Shown here: positions 24,917 through 34,718 of the stretch, one piece after another
Layout: the number at the start of each line of letters is the position of its first letter
Numbering within the stretch: position 1 is the first letter of the stretch
Source: Bremerella alba
GTDB lineage: Bacteria; Planctomycetota; Planctomycetia; Pirellulales; Pirellulaceae
NCBI RefSeq assembly: GCF_013618625.1
Contig: NZ_JABRWO010000001.1
Location: 496,001 to 560,000, forward strand
DNA length: 64,000 nt
Direction of reading: 5' to 3'
Notes under the pieces: generated by a model
Told to the model about the DNA's origin: nothing
Databases searched by the model: none
The model's input: the letters and a program-made list of their open reading frames with translations, nothing else
Made by a program: the position numbers and the translations under genes

Positions 24917-27706
24917 TTACTGGTACAAGCTCTGCAGTAGTTCCGACTGACGCTTGAGTTCTTCCAGCTTGGCCTGAGCCGTTGCCATTTCGTCGGTGCC
25001 AGTTTCGACCTTTTGCTTGTGCTCGCGAAGCTGGGCATAGACGGCAGACTTCTGCTCCATGACCTTGTCGAGCTCCGCTTGGAGCTTGGCGATCTGGGCC
25101 AGCTTCTCTTCCATCTGCTTTTCCATTTCGGCCTGTTTCGCTGTAGCTTCTGCGACCTGTTGTTCTTGGGTCTTGATACCGGTCAACATGGCCTGCTGTT
25201 CGGCCTGTAGCTTAGCTGGGAAGGCAGCGAAGTCGGTCTTTTCCTTCTTCAACGCTTCGAGCTCGAGCTTGGCGGCGGCCGCTTTGTCGGTAGCAGCCTT
25301 AGCAGCGGCCGCCTGATCGTTCATAGCTTTTTCGAGGTTAGGCTTACCTTCCTCCAGCTTCTTCAGCTGTTCGGCCTGCTTCTTGATGTCACCATCATAT
25401 TTCTTGATCAGGTTCTGCTGGTTGCCCGTTTCCTTGGCGACATCGTCTTTGGCCTTCTTGGCCGCGTCCACTGCGGACTTAGCCGAGGCAAGTTGGGTGT
25501 CGGCAGTCTGCTTGTTCTGCTTGGCAGTGGCAATTGCCTTTTCCGCAGTGGCTTTCTCGGTGTTGGCTTTGGTGGTCTCTTCCTGAAGCTTCTTCACCTC
25601 GGCCTCGGCGGCAGCGATTTGCTCGACATCCTTTTTCAGCTCGCCGTCTTTCGCCGCGATTGCTTCGGTCGACTTCTTCGCTTCGGCAGCAAGCTTGTCG
25701 ACTTCGGCCTGGGCGGCTGATTTTTCACCGATCAGAGAATCGATTTCCTTTTGCTTCGATTCTTTCTGTTCGTCCGGGGTCGTTTCCTTCTGCTTGGTCG
25801 CTTCGGCGATTTTGGCATCAAGGTCGGCGACCTTCTTCTTCGCTGCATCCACAGCCGCCTGCTGCGAAGCGAGCTGTTTCTTCAGTTCGTCCAACTGCTT
25901 CTGATGGTCGGTCTGTGCGGTCTTGGCGGCAGTGAGCACCGAACTCTTCTCTTGAATCTTCTTGCTATAGTCCGCCAGCTTAGCATTCACCTGATTGAGG
26001 GACTGCTCGGCCTTGGCGATCTCGCCGGCCCACTTCTTAGCTTCAGCGTCCTTAGTTTTAGCCTCTTGCTCTTGCTGCTTTTGTTTCGCCTCCGACGCGG
26101 CAATAGCTTTCTTCAGCTCTTCAACCTTCTTAGCAGCAGCATCCATAGCGGCCGTGGCGTTGGCGCTGGCCTTCCTGTTGTTTTCGATCGCGGCGAGATG
26201 ATTCTCAAATGCCTTCTTCGCAGCGGCGGCGGCTCCATTGGTATCGGCGACGGCCTTATCGAAGGTGCCAATCTCGGCCTGAAGCGAAGCGATCATCTCG
26301 TCGTAGCTCGGGGTGACGGCCTTCAGCTTGCCGAGTTCCTTCATCCCTTCGAGTTGATAGACGCGGATTTCGCCGGTCCAGTCACCAACCACAATCTTAG
26401 TGCTGTCATGGTTGAAACAGGCACGCAGGGTCAGATCAGAGAAGCCTGGCGTCTTGGCTTGTTCTTTACCGTCACCGGCCCAGACCTTGGCCACTTTGTC
26501 ACGACCTGCGGTGACCATGCGTCCGTCGTGGGTGTAGCTGACCCACTCGGCACCACCACCATGGGCACCGAACGACTTGATATTCTTACCGTCGATCATG
26601 GCCCACAACTTAACGTCGTTATCGCTACTGGCAGAAGCCAACACGTTCGAGTCAGGCTGCCAAGCAACGGCATTGATACTCTCTTTGTGCCCTTGCAGGT
26701 TCATGTACTCGCGGGCCGTTTCGGCTTCCCAAACGAACAAACCGTTCGAGCGATCGGCCGTCGCCAGCAATACGCCGTCGGGGCTGAATGCGATCGAGGT
26801 GACCCAGTCGGTGTGCTTCTTGATTTCATGTAGCAGCGATCCGTCATCTGTCGAGTAAATTCGAACCAGTCGCTGCGGTCCCCCCAGGGCAACACGCGAA
26901 AGGTCAGGCGACACATCAGCGGCTAGAACGGCATCGTATTCATCGCCGACAGTAACCATCGGCTTGCCAGTACGAACATTGAAGAGCGTCACGCTGCCGG
27001 CATAACCACCACGGCCACCCCCGGCGAGCAGGACTTCGCCGTTGCGGCTGAAGCGGAGGATGTACGGAATGCCTTGCGGGTAAGGAATGACGCCCAATAG
27101 TTTTAGCGTGTCGGTATTGTACAGGGCAATCTGCTTCTGCCCGGCAACGGCGACCAGTGGTGCCCAAGGGCTATGGGCCATTGCAGTAATGGCCCCGCTG
27201 CCATCAAGATTCATCACCGGGGCTTTCCACAGGCCTTCCGGCATCGCAGCTGGGCCTTCGGGCTTGCCGGTGGTCACCGGGCCATCCATCGCCAAGCCAC
27301 TTTTCTTTTTCGCTTTGACTTTCGAACCGCTGTTTTCCAGCGCACCGAGCTCGATCCACTTGGCAATGATGTCCCGCTTTTCCTGCGCGATCGGGTCTTG
27401 CCCCGGCGGCATTTCTGGCGTTTCATCTCCATTGATCAACGCAAACAGGCGCGAGCTTTCAACATCTTGGGCTATCACCACTTCGCCACTAGCACCACCT
27501 TCTAGCGTAGAACCGAAGCTTTCGAGGTTCAGACCACCTTTGGCGTCGCCTTGGTTATGGCAGGTAAAGCAATGCTCCCGCAAAATCGGACGAACGTGAT
27601 CTTCGTAAGTGATCTTCTCGACCTTTTCGCCGGCAGGCTTGGCATCTTCGGCCGCGGCCAGCGTGGTCAATCCGAATAAAAGCAGAAGTGGGAGGGTATA
27701 ACGCAT
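24917..27706 (-). CDS. Secreted cytochrome c (PSCyt1)-WD40-coiled-coil protein
   Basis: The 929-residue product has a signal peptide (MRYTLPLLLLFGLTTLAAAE). A planctomycete cytochrome C domain follows, with heme motif C46-FTCH50 and distal MPP(GQ). Residues about 165-460 form a WD40 propeller with blades such as DWVTSIAFSPDGVLLATADR and ESINAVAWQPDSNVLASASS. The remaining 460 or so residues are a very long Ala/Lys/Glu/Gln-rich coiled coil with no predicted break but a few Pro-containing joints. It is the last gene of the leftward cluster; the DUF1549/1553 gene lies 98 bases upstream. Likely an exported scaffold and electron-accepting partner of the DUF1549/DUF1553 protein. Confidence 0.9.
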   Translation of the reverse strand: MRYTLPLLLLFGLTTLAAAEDAKPAGEKVEKITYEDHVRPILREHCFTCHNQGDAKGGLNLESFGSTLEGGASGEVVIAQDVESSRLFALINGDETPEMPPGQDPIAQEKRDIIAKWIELGALENSGSKVKAKKKSGLAMDGPVTTGKPEGPAAMPEGLWKAPVMNLDGSGAITAMAHSPWAPLVAVAGQKQIALYNTDTLKLLGVIPYPQGIPYILRFSRNGEVLLAGGGRGGYAGSVTLFNVRTGKPMVTVGDEYDAVLAADVSPDLSRVALGGPQRLVRIYSTDDGSLLHEIKKHTDWVTSIAFSPDGVLLATADRSNGLFVWEAETAREYMNLQGHKESINAVAWQPDSNVLASASSDNDVKLWAMIDGKNIKSFGAHGGGAEWVSYTHDGRMVTAGRDKVAKVWAGDGKEQAKTPGFSDLTLRACFNHDSTKIVVGDWTGEIRVYQLEGMKELGKLKAVTPSYDEMIASLQAEIGTFDKAVADTNGAAAAAKKAFENHLAAIENNRKASANATAAMDAAAKKVEELKKAIAASEAKQKQQEQEAKTKDAEAKKWAGEIAKAEQSLNQVNAKLADYSKKIQEKSSVLTAAKTAQTDHQKQLDELKKQLASQQAAVDAAKKKVADLDAKIAEATKQKETTPDEQKESKQKEIDSLIGEKSAAQAEVDKLAAEAKKSTEAIAAKDGELKKDVEQIAAAEAEVKKLQEETTKANTEKATAEKAIATAKQNKQTADTQLASAKSAVDAAKKAKDDVAKETGNQQNLIKKYDGDIKKQAEQLKKLEEGKPNLEKAMNDQAAAAKAATDKAAAAKLELEALKKEKTDFAAFPAKLQAEQQAMLTGIKTQEQQVAEATAKQAEMEKQMEEKLAQIAKLQAELDKVMEQKSAVYAQLREHKQKVETGTDEMATAQAKLEELKRQSELLQSLYQ

Positions 27707-27804
27707 CGCTCAATCTCTGTGCGAAAAAAGGCAGGCAAACGAAGGCGGGCAAAGCGTGCCGACGGGCTATCCGCGGCACGCTAAGGAAGTCTAGCTCACG
27801 ATTC

Positions 27805-30237
27805 TTAGTGGTTAAACATGAACTCGCGCGAGTTGAGGACCGCCCAGAAGACGTCTTCGAGCCCGCGTTGCCGGTTCTCTTCTTCTTTGAGAACGGCAGT
27901 TAGTTTCTCTCGTTCTTCCGCCGTCGGTTTGCGGCTCAAGCAGCGGATGTAGATCTTGTCGACGATCTGATCGTTGGTCTGCTCTTCCTTGATCCAAGTT
28001 TCGATCAGCTTACCACGACCGATTTTATCTTGCGTTGCAGCTCCATTGAGCATGTGCAAGGCCTGGGACAAGGTCGGCGATGTGGTTGCTTCACACGAAC
28101 AAACGGTTTCGCGTTGGCTGCGACCGAAGGTTGTCAGGAAGTAGTTGGAAGTCTTGCCGTCAGCAATCTGCACGGCTCGCGAACCGAGTGGCAGACCTTT
28201 GAACTTTTCGTCGTGGCTGGTGGCCTGACTGATGCAATCCAAGAGCAGCTCGGCCGGGATACGACGTACTTGGGCGTAGGCGAAGTTCTTCGTATCGGTC
28301 TTGTTGCTATCGTTGGGCACGGTTGCTCGCTGATAGGCCTTCGAGGCACAGATGTCGCGAACAAGCTTTTTGAAGTCGTAGTTATATTCGACCAATTTGT
28401 TGCCCAAGGTCTCGTATAGCTCGGGGTTCGAGGCCGGGTTACTGACGCGGACGTCGTCGACAGGGTCGACAATCCCGATACCAAAGAAGCTGGCCCAAAG
28501 TCGGTTGGCAACACTCGAGGCGAAGTACGGGTTCTCTGGAGCGGTCAACCACTCGGCAAGCACTTCACGACGATCGCGGCCCTTCATTTCAGGCACGACG
28601 CCCCCGAGGAACTTCGGCTCCATCACCTTGTTGCCGACCAAGTGGCGAACGTCTCCACCGGCACGGTTGTAGATGATTCGCTCGCGGTAGTCTTCGGTAT
28701 TCTTACGACCAATCTGAGCGAAGAACGAGGCAAAGCTGTAGTAGTCGTCCATCGTCCAACGGTCGAACGGATGGTTGTGACACTGAGCACACTGGGTTCG
28801 TAGACCCATAAAGACCTGGGCCACGTTTTCGGCCGTTTTAAGGGTATCGGTCTCGATTTCGTAGTAGTTGGTAGGCGGGTTACTGAACGTACCACCGGAT
28901 GCGGACAAGAGATCGCGAACCATCTGATCGAGTGGCACGTCGTTGGAAATCTGCTCGGTCAGCCAACTGTAATACAGGAAAGCCGACTTATTACTCACAC
29001 GGTTGGTGCTCTTGATCATCAGAAGTTCGGCCCAACGCATGGCCCAAATTTCAGAGAACTCTTTTCGTTCCAACAGGCGATCGATCAGCTTAACGCGTTT
29101 GTCTGCCGAAGTATCGGCCATGAACTGATTGTATTCTTCTTCCGATGGCAGAAGCCCGGTGATGTCAACCGTCGCACGACGCAGGAACTCTTCGTCGGAG
29201 CACACTTCGCTCGGGACGATTCGAAGCTTATGCAATTTGGCACCAACCAGCTCGTCGATGTAATTACCAGCGACCTGAGGCTTCTCGTACTGCAGATCCT
29301 TCGGCAAGACAACGACCTGGCTACCAACAGTGTGCGTATCATAGCGAGCCATGACAAACGCTTCGCCACGCTTCGAGGCCGTGCACAAACCGTGCTCATC
29401 GATCGGGGCCGAGTTGTCGTTGTTGGACATGAAGACGGCCAAATCGGTCACGTCACGCGTGGTACCATCCGAGTAAAACGCTTTGACGATGAACGACTGC
29501 TGAGCCCCTTCCCCTTCGAGGACAGCCTTGGGCGGATAGATCTCAATCTTATCGCAGCGGGGTACTTCGCCTTCGTCTAGCTTCGCGCCCGTTTCCAACC
29601 AACGCAGCATAGTGGCATAGTAGTTAGAATCTTTCTCGAAAAGCTTGCCGCCGGTATGAGGCACGACGCCAGCAGCTTTTTCCAGCAGCAAACTGGCTTC
29701 GGGATTTGCGAGGTTGATACGGCGAGTTGCCTGTTCGCGCGTGCTACGGAAATGGTCGCCAGCCGGGTCGAAACCAAACAGCGACAGACGGAAGCCGTCC
29801 TTACCGCGGGCCGCACCATGGCAGCTACCGGTGTTACATCCAGCACGCATGAAGAGCGGCATCACATCGAGATGAAAACTCACCGGGCGTTCTTCGGTCG
29901 CTTTGGCGACTTTCACGGGAACATCGACCTTATGGCCGGCATACTCGATCTTCAAGGTGGTTTCACCATCGGCGATGGGCAGGATCAAGTTGCCATCCCG
30001 TTTGACGCTTCCCTCGGAAGCCAGCGTCGCGGTTGCCTGGGCGGTGACATCCAGCGTGACGTCATCGTCGCGAGTTGCGACGACCACATAGCACTGAACA
30101 TCTCGTTTGGTCAGTAACTCGATCGAGCTGGGATAGACGTTAATTTCGCGAATGGAGGTCTCGGCCTGGGCAGTGGTTGCTGCCAGACAAAACATGAGAC
30201 CACTGAGCATCCAATGAGCGACTGCGTTACGAGTCAC
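27805..30237 (-). CDS. Secreted DUF1549/DUF1553 planctomycete protein
   Basis: The product is 810 residues from a GTG with AAGGAGAG upstream. A signal peptide (WMLSGLMFCLAATTAQAE) is followed by an Ig-like region, then a cysteine motif (MRAGCNTGSCHGAARGKDG) typical of this family. DUF1549 lies in the middle (DELVGAKLHKLRIVPSEVCSDEEFLRRATVDITGLLP) and DUF1553 at the C-terminus (WLTAPENPYFASSVANRLWASFFGIGIVDP). ECAQCHNHPFD-type heme-like site reads QCAQCHNHPFDRW here. The families are almost confined to planctomycetes and relatives and have no firm biochemical function. It is encoded between the PPC-domain gene and the cytochrome/WD40 gene. Confidence 0.92.
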   Translation of the reverse strand: MTRNAVAHWMLSGLMFCLAATTAQAETSIREINVYPSSIELLTKRDVQCYVVVATRDDDVTLDVTAQATATLASEGSVKRDGNLILPIADGETTLKIEYAGHKVDVPVKVAKATEERPVSFHLDVMPLFMRAGCNTGSCHGAARGKDGFRLSLFGFDPAGDHFRSTREQATRRINLANPEASLLLEKAAGVVPHTGGKLFEKDSNYYATMLRWLETGAKLDEGEVPRCDKIEIYPPKAVLEGEGAQQSFIVKAFYSDGTTRDVTDLAVFMSNNDNSAPIDEHGLCTASKRGEAFVMARYDTHTVGSQVVVLPKDLQYEKPQVAGNYIDELVGAKLHKLRIVPSEVCSDEEFLRRATVDITGLLPSEEEYNQFMADTSADKRVKLIDRLLERKEFSEIWAMRWAELLMIKSTNRVSNKSAFLYYSWLTEQISNDVPLDQMVRDLLSASGGTFSNPPTNYYEIETDTLKTAENVAQVFMGLRTQCAQCHNHPFDRWTMDDYYSFASFFAQIGRKNTEDYRERIIYNRAGGDVRHLVGNKVMEPKFLGGVVPEMKGRDRREVLAEWLTAPENPYFASSVANRLWASFFGIGIVDPVDDVRVSNPASNPELYETLGNKLVEYNYDFKKLVRDICASKAYQRATVPNDSNKTDTKNFAYAQVRRIPAELLLDCISQATSHDEKFKGLPLGSRAVQIADGKTSNYFLTTFGRSQRETVCSCEATTSPTLSQALHMLNGAATQDKIGRGKLIETWIKEEQTNDQIVDKIYIRCLSRKPTAEEREKLTAVLKEEENRQRGLEDVFWAVLNSREFMFNH

Positions 30238-30322
30238 GGTTGACTCTCCTTCGGCTTTCGCCGTGTATCCTGGGGAGGGTATTGGAAATCTGAGTTGGGG
30301 GGGGAGGATCGAAGGCGGACGT

Positions 30323-32734
30323 TTAATCGCCCGATTCCTTGGCCTGACGTAACTGCTCCAAGCGGCTTAGCGGACGCTCCGGCTTCGGCTTAGGAGCTTC
30401 AGCTTTCTTCTTGGCGTCCTCCTTAGGCTTAGCAGGAGCAACTTTAGGTGGCAGCGGCTTATCGACCCGCAGTTCAATGTTGCCGTTAGTTTGGATAATC
30501 GGCTCGTCCTTTTCAGTCACCGTGATTCGTGCCACGATCGACTTGTGCTTACCATCCTTGGCATCTTTGGCAACCTTGACGTTGAAGACCGCCTTTTCTG
30601 CGTCGTTCTTCACTTTGATGGGTTCCGAGGTTACGCCAGCGGGCATACCCAGTAGTTCGACAGTTGCTTCGCCGGGGAACTCGCGTTTGGCGCTCAAGCC
30701 CACGACGATCTGAGTCTCTTGACCTTGTTCGCAGGCAGCCTGATTAAATGCGAAGTCGACCACGCGATCCGCAATTTCCAAGTCAGCGAAGGAGGAAGAG
30801 ACTTCCAACAGGCCGGAGGTTCCCAAGACGCAAATCTTGTGAACGCCAATGGCCGCACTACCGTTGGCTGTAACGGGAATCTCTGCTTCGTTTTTACCCT
30901 TTTCGATTTTGATCGAACGCGAAGCACCAATGCCCGGGGGGTCGTCGAGCAGACGCAACCGAATTTCGTCTTCAAACCCTTCGGCCCGCGCGACTTTCAC
31001 CTTCAACTTCATCGAACCGTCGCGAACGACCGGCACGTTCGGCTGAACGATCTCTAGCTTGTAGGGAACTTTCTCCACGACGGCGACCGCCATGCGGTCG
31101 GAGTCGTGACCCCATACATCGCGGTTGTTTTGTCCGCGAACCAGCAAGGTGCGTTGCTGCACGTGCCCTTCGACTTTAATGTCTTGATTGGTTGGCTTGG
31201 CCACGACATCGACCAACTTGCCGTTGAGCTGAGCATCGGGCTTCGCTCGTAACAAGACCGGTAGCTTGTTCGTATTGTCGGCCATAGGAAAGGTGATCAC
31301 TTCGATACCTTCGGGCAAATCCTTGAAGTCGAACTTCAATTCTCCACCGAAGTTCTCGCGACGAGCGGTTAACAAGACGGCCATGTAGTTGTCTTGCGGA
31401 ACACTCATAGTACGGGCCTTGTAACGTTCGACTTCTGGAATATCGATAGTCAGGCTAGGCGTACGCTGCGTCACTTCCACGCGATAGATATTCAAAGGGC
31501 TGCCAGAGCCAAGATGGTCGCGGACGCGAACCACTAAGTCGGTGTCTTCTTCCGCTTTCACGCGAACATAGCTATCGATGTTTCCGCCGGTGTCATCGTT
31601 GCCACCCAGGCGTTTGCCGTTGGATTGCTGATAGACATCGAGCACAGGATCCAAGTAGGAACGCAGGTCTTTGCGAGCATAGACGCGGACGTCAAACTCT
31701 TGCCCCTTTTTGGCCGGGAATGCGAAGTTGTCGTAGTCACCCTTCTCTTCAATCACACCGCTGGCAACGCCTGGCCCTTGCATGGGGGTGGCTTCTTTAC
31801 GGTCGTTGTTGGGCTCTTTTTCGACGACGCTTGGCAGACTCGAAACAAACAAACGGTTAGGAGAAGGAGCGATTCCGTACTGATCTTCTGGATAGTAGAG
31901 AAATTCGCCTTCCTTCTCAGGCAGGCGAACCTTAGCGGTTTGCGTACCGGAAGGATCGCCGTACCAGGTGACTTCGATTTCTTCGCCTGGCTTGCCACCG
32001 GTTGGGTAGATGCCTTTGGGCCGTGGAAAGTCGCCGACGCTCAGACGGTATGCACAGTTGCCGTTTCCGCCGTAGCTGCTTTCGCGAACCTGAACGATGT
32101 ACTTACCATCTTCAGGAGCCAACAGCGAGCACAGGCAGTCTTGGAACAAAAGAGGCTCGTCGTCGCTCTTGGCGAGTTCAAAACGCTGCTCGTTGAGAAT
32201 CGCGACATACGGATCGAAGAAGGTCAAACCCAGTCGCAAGCCGGTCAATTCGGCCGTGATTCGCTGCCCTTTCTTGGCATTGATCACAAAGTAGTCGACG
32301 TCTTCATTCTGAATGATGCCGTTGATGGTGGTGCCCATCTCGACGGCTTGCGGTTCTTTAAAGTCGCTGTTGGGTTCTTTCTCTTCGATTTCCGGCAGGG
32401 CTCCGACGTAGAAGAGCACCACATCGCTCAGACCGGTTGCCGTTCGCAATCGCATCGCGTGCTGACCGAGACGACAATCAGGGGTGAGACTTAAGGTGAC
32501 CTTCACCTTCTTGTCGTCTTCTGGCTCGATTGATTTCATCGAGACGCCAGGCTCGAAGAATAAAATCTCCTGGGCATCCTTCAAGCGATCTCCCCGCAAC
32601 AACACTTCGATCTCTTGACCGCGCTGAAAACCGGGTGGGCTGATCCGCGTGAAATTTGGCTTGGCAGCCAGGATATCAGCCGAGATCAACGTGACGATGA
32701 CCGTAGCCAATAGAAGAACTTGGAGGCGTCTCAT
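30323..32734 (-). CDS. Secreted PPC-domain (pre-peptidase C-terminal) beta-sandwich protein
   Basis: The 803-residue product has a signal peptide (LLLATVIVTLISADILAAK). It is beta-rich throughout. At least two PPC-type units are visible, each entered by an E-x-E-P-N motif: EIEEKEPNSDFKEPQAVEMG and VVEKEPNNDRKEATPMQGPG. They are followed by DVDYFVINAKKGQRITAEL and DYDNFAFPAKKGQEFDVRV. The N-terminal segment (ISPPGFQRGQEIEVLLRG) looks like an IPT/Ig fold. The tail is Lys/Pro/Ala-rich and probably disordered. No catalytic motif was found. It is second in the cluster, 85 bases before the DUF1549/1553 gene. Confidence 0.88.
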   Translation of the reverse strand: MRRLQVLLLATVIVTLISADILAAKPNFTRISPPGFQRGQEIEVLLRGDRLKDAQEILFFEPGVSMKSIEPEDDKKVKVTLSLTPDCRLGQHAMRLRTATGLSDVVLFYVGALPEIEEKEPNSDFKEPQAVEMGTTINGIIQNEDVDYFVINAKKGQRITAELTGLRLGLTFFDPYVAILNEQRFELAKSDDEPLLFQDCLCSLLAPEDGKYIVQVRESSYGGNGNCAYRLSVGDFPRPKGIYPTGGKPGEEIEVTWYGDPSGTQTAKVRLPEKEGEFLYYPEDQYGIAPSPNRLFVSSLPSVVEKEPNNDRKEATPMQGPGVASGVIEEKGDYDNFAFPAKKGQEFDVRVYARKDLRSYLDPVLDVYQQSNGKRLGGNDDTGGNIDSYVRVKAEEDTDLVVRVRDHLGSGSPLNIYRVEVTQRTPSLTIDIPEVERYKARTMSVPQDNYMAVLLTARRENFGGELKFDFKDLPEGIEVITFPMADNTNKLPVLLRAKPDAQLNGKLVDVVAKPTNQDIKVEGHVQQRTLLVRGQNNRDVWGHDSDRMAVAVVEKVPYKLEIVQPNVPVVRDGSMKLKVKVARAEGFEDEIRLRLLDDPPGIGASRSIKIEKGKNEAEIPVTANGSAAIGVHKICVLGTSGLLEVSSSFADLEIADRVVDFAFNQAACEQGQETQIVVGLSAKREFPGEATVELLGMPAGVTSEPIKVKNDAEKAVFNVKVAKDAKDGKHKSIVARITVTEKDEPIIQTNGNIELRVDKPLPPKVAPAKPKEDAKKKAEAPKPKPERPLSRLEQLRQAKESGD

Positions 32735-32938
32735 GACAATACCGCGTCCAGATGAAGGGTTCAGATCGTGTGAGGGAGAAAACGAGAGTGGGTAGCTGGC
32801 AGGTAACCGAACTCACGATTTTAGGCGGGATGACAGGTTCAGCCTGAGCGATCGTGCCCAGGCCGAATGATTTAATTTTAACTTGGAACTCGCGAAGATG
32901 AAGTAATTTCTGCCGTCGCGAAGCCAGTTTCCGGTAAG

Positions 32939-34246
32939 TTACGCCAGCAGATCTTTGATGACCTTACCACCGTCAACGATTTCAATCGGACGATCACCAG
33001 GTGCCATCAATTCCTTGTCGGCCACGATGCCCATTTGGTGGTACATGGTGGTGGCAAGATCCTCAGGACCAACCGGATCAATTTCCGGTTCACTGGAAGT
33101 GGCGTTGGAAGCCCCGTGGATATAGCCCTTCTTCAGACCACCACCGGCCAATGCCACGCTGAAAACTTTCGGCCAGTGATCTCGACCGGCGTCCTTGTTG
33201 ATCTTCGGCGTACGACCAAATTCGGAGGAAACCATCACGAGCGTATCGTCCAGAATACCCTGACGTTCCAGATCGCGAATTAACGCCGAGAAGGCCTGGT
33301 CGAAGCTTGGCACCTGACGCTTGACGCTGTCGGTAATGCGTTGATGCATGTCCCAACCGCCATAGGTCAGCGTGACCATGCGTACTCCGGCCTGGACTAG
33401 ACGTCGGGCCATCAGCATGCGTTGGCCTGCCTGATTGCGACCATATTCATCGCGAAGCTTAGCGTCTTCAGCTTCGATGTTGAATGCTTCACGAGCTTCT
33501 GGTGAAGACACCAGACTGTAAGCTCGCTCGTAGAAGGTATCCATGGCCGCAACCTGATCCGACTCGTTCTTCTGAGCGAAGTAGTTGTTGACGGCTTCCA
33601 AAGCTGAGCGACGACGATAGAAACGAGCGTCATCCACCCCGCCTGGCAGGCTCAAGTCACGAACCTTGAAACCACCACTGGCCGGATCGGAACCCAACGA
33701 GAATGGTGCAAAGGAAGAGCTGAGATACCCGGTGCCTGCGTATTCGTTGGGTACATTCGGTACACAAACGTAAGGAGGCAGATTCTTTCGTGGCCCGTAT
33801 TCGTGACTCACCACAGCACCGAAGCTAGGGAACTTCAATGCAGGGCTCGGACGGTAACCGGTGAACATGTTGTGCGTGCCACGTTCGTGAGCGGCCTCAC
33901 CGTGGCTCATCGAACGAATGACGCAAAGCTTGTCAGCAATTTGAGCGGTTTTAGGGAGCGTCTCGCTAAAGTACTCGCCGGTGTTGGTTTTGATCGTCTT
34001 CATCTCACCGCGATATTCGATCGGCGAGTAAGGCTTCGGATCCCATAGCTCTTGTTGAGGAGCACCACCGGGCAGGAAGATATGGATAACGCTCTTGGCC
34101 TTGGCTTCGATGAAATCATAATTCTTGATTTCTGCCTGGGCCTCTTGTAGACGGAACATGTCGGACATGCTCAGTCCCAGACCGGCTGCCGCGCCGACAG
34201 TCAGAAAATTACGTCGACTTAGCGGGTTCCCATCGCACTTGTTCAT
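32939..34246 (-). CDS. Tat-exported DUF1501 protein
   Basis: The product is 435 residues from ATG 34246, chosen because GGAG lies six bases upstream. The N-terminus carries a twin-arginine motif (SRRNFLTVGAAAGLGLS), so it is exported folded. DUF1501 has an alkaline-phosphatase/sulfatase-like alpha/beta fold. Here the conserved blocks are SVIHIFLPGGAPQQELWDPK, MSHGEAAHERGTHNMFTGY, VTLTYGGWDMH and VMVSSEFGRTPKI. It is the first gene of the four-gene leftward cluster. The family regularly accompanies DUF1549/DUF1553 proteins. Its enzymatic activity is unproven. Confidence 0.92.
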   Translation of the reverse strand: MNKCDGNPLSRRNFLTVGAAAGLGLSMSDMFRLQEAQAEIKNYDFIEAKAKSVIHIFLPGGAPQQELWDPKPYSPIEYRGEMKTIKTNTGEYFSETLPKTAQIADKLCVIRSMSHGEAAHERGTHNMFTGYRPSPALKFPSFGAVVSHEYGPRKNLPPYVCVPNVPNEYAGTGYLSSSFAPFSLGSDPASGGFKVRDLSLPGGVDDARFYRRRSALEAVNNYFAQKNESDQVAAMDTFYERAYSLVSSPEAREAFNIEAEDAKLRDEYGRNQAGQRMLMARRLVQAGVRMVTLTYGGWDMHQRITDSVKRQVPSFDQAFSALIRDLERQGILDDTLVMVSSEFGRTPKINKDAGRDHWPKVFSVALAGGGLKKGYIHGASNATSSEPEIDPVGPEDLATTMYHQMGIVADKELMAPGDRPIEIVDGGKVIKDLLA

Positions 34247-34718
34247 GACCATCTCCAACAGTTTGGGTGTGTTCAGCTTCTTGGGAATGACTCGAGTCAG
34301 TGAAAGGTTTCACCAAATTCAAGCGAAACGGAAGGATCCGCGCCAAGCCCTTAACATTTGAATCACAAGGACCAATGACGCATCGTGGAATATTGAAGAT
34401 CGCCGCTAAACTCGGCCATCGTCAAAAAGGCAGGCAAATATGGGTAGGTAATGGCAGGAAAAGTACCGCTTCAGATAGAAGCAGCCTTATCCATTGAGTG
34501 ATCAATATAACGGTCGTCACCCCTATTGTCAAAAGAATTATAATCAGATTGAGCTATTTAACTTCCTTGCCACGAGGCGAGTTAAGCCATTGCGTGTCAG
34601 GGGGTTACGACCCTCTGATGTCACGAGTCATCAGCAAGATCTTGAAAAAAGATCAAGCTAGCCCCGATTCGCTACGAACTCGATCCGAACATACTGGCCA
34701 TTGGGCCAGTGGCGGCGG
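34247..34718. other. 472-bp spacer with a GGCC hairpin
   Basis: The left part should hold the promoter of the four-gene cluster. The right part holds ACTGGCC/GGCCAGT (34693-34710), just after the lipoprotein stop and without a T tract. No credible coding region was found. Confidence 0.45.

Noticed and set aside
25751-26833. 360-codon open frame antisense to the WD40 protein
   Set aside because: Leu/Arg-rich mirror of a Lys/Ala/Glu-rich coiled coil; a well-known antisense artefact.
31625-32494. 289-codon open frame antisense to the PPC protein
   Set aside because: Shadow of a confident gene, no recognisable family.
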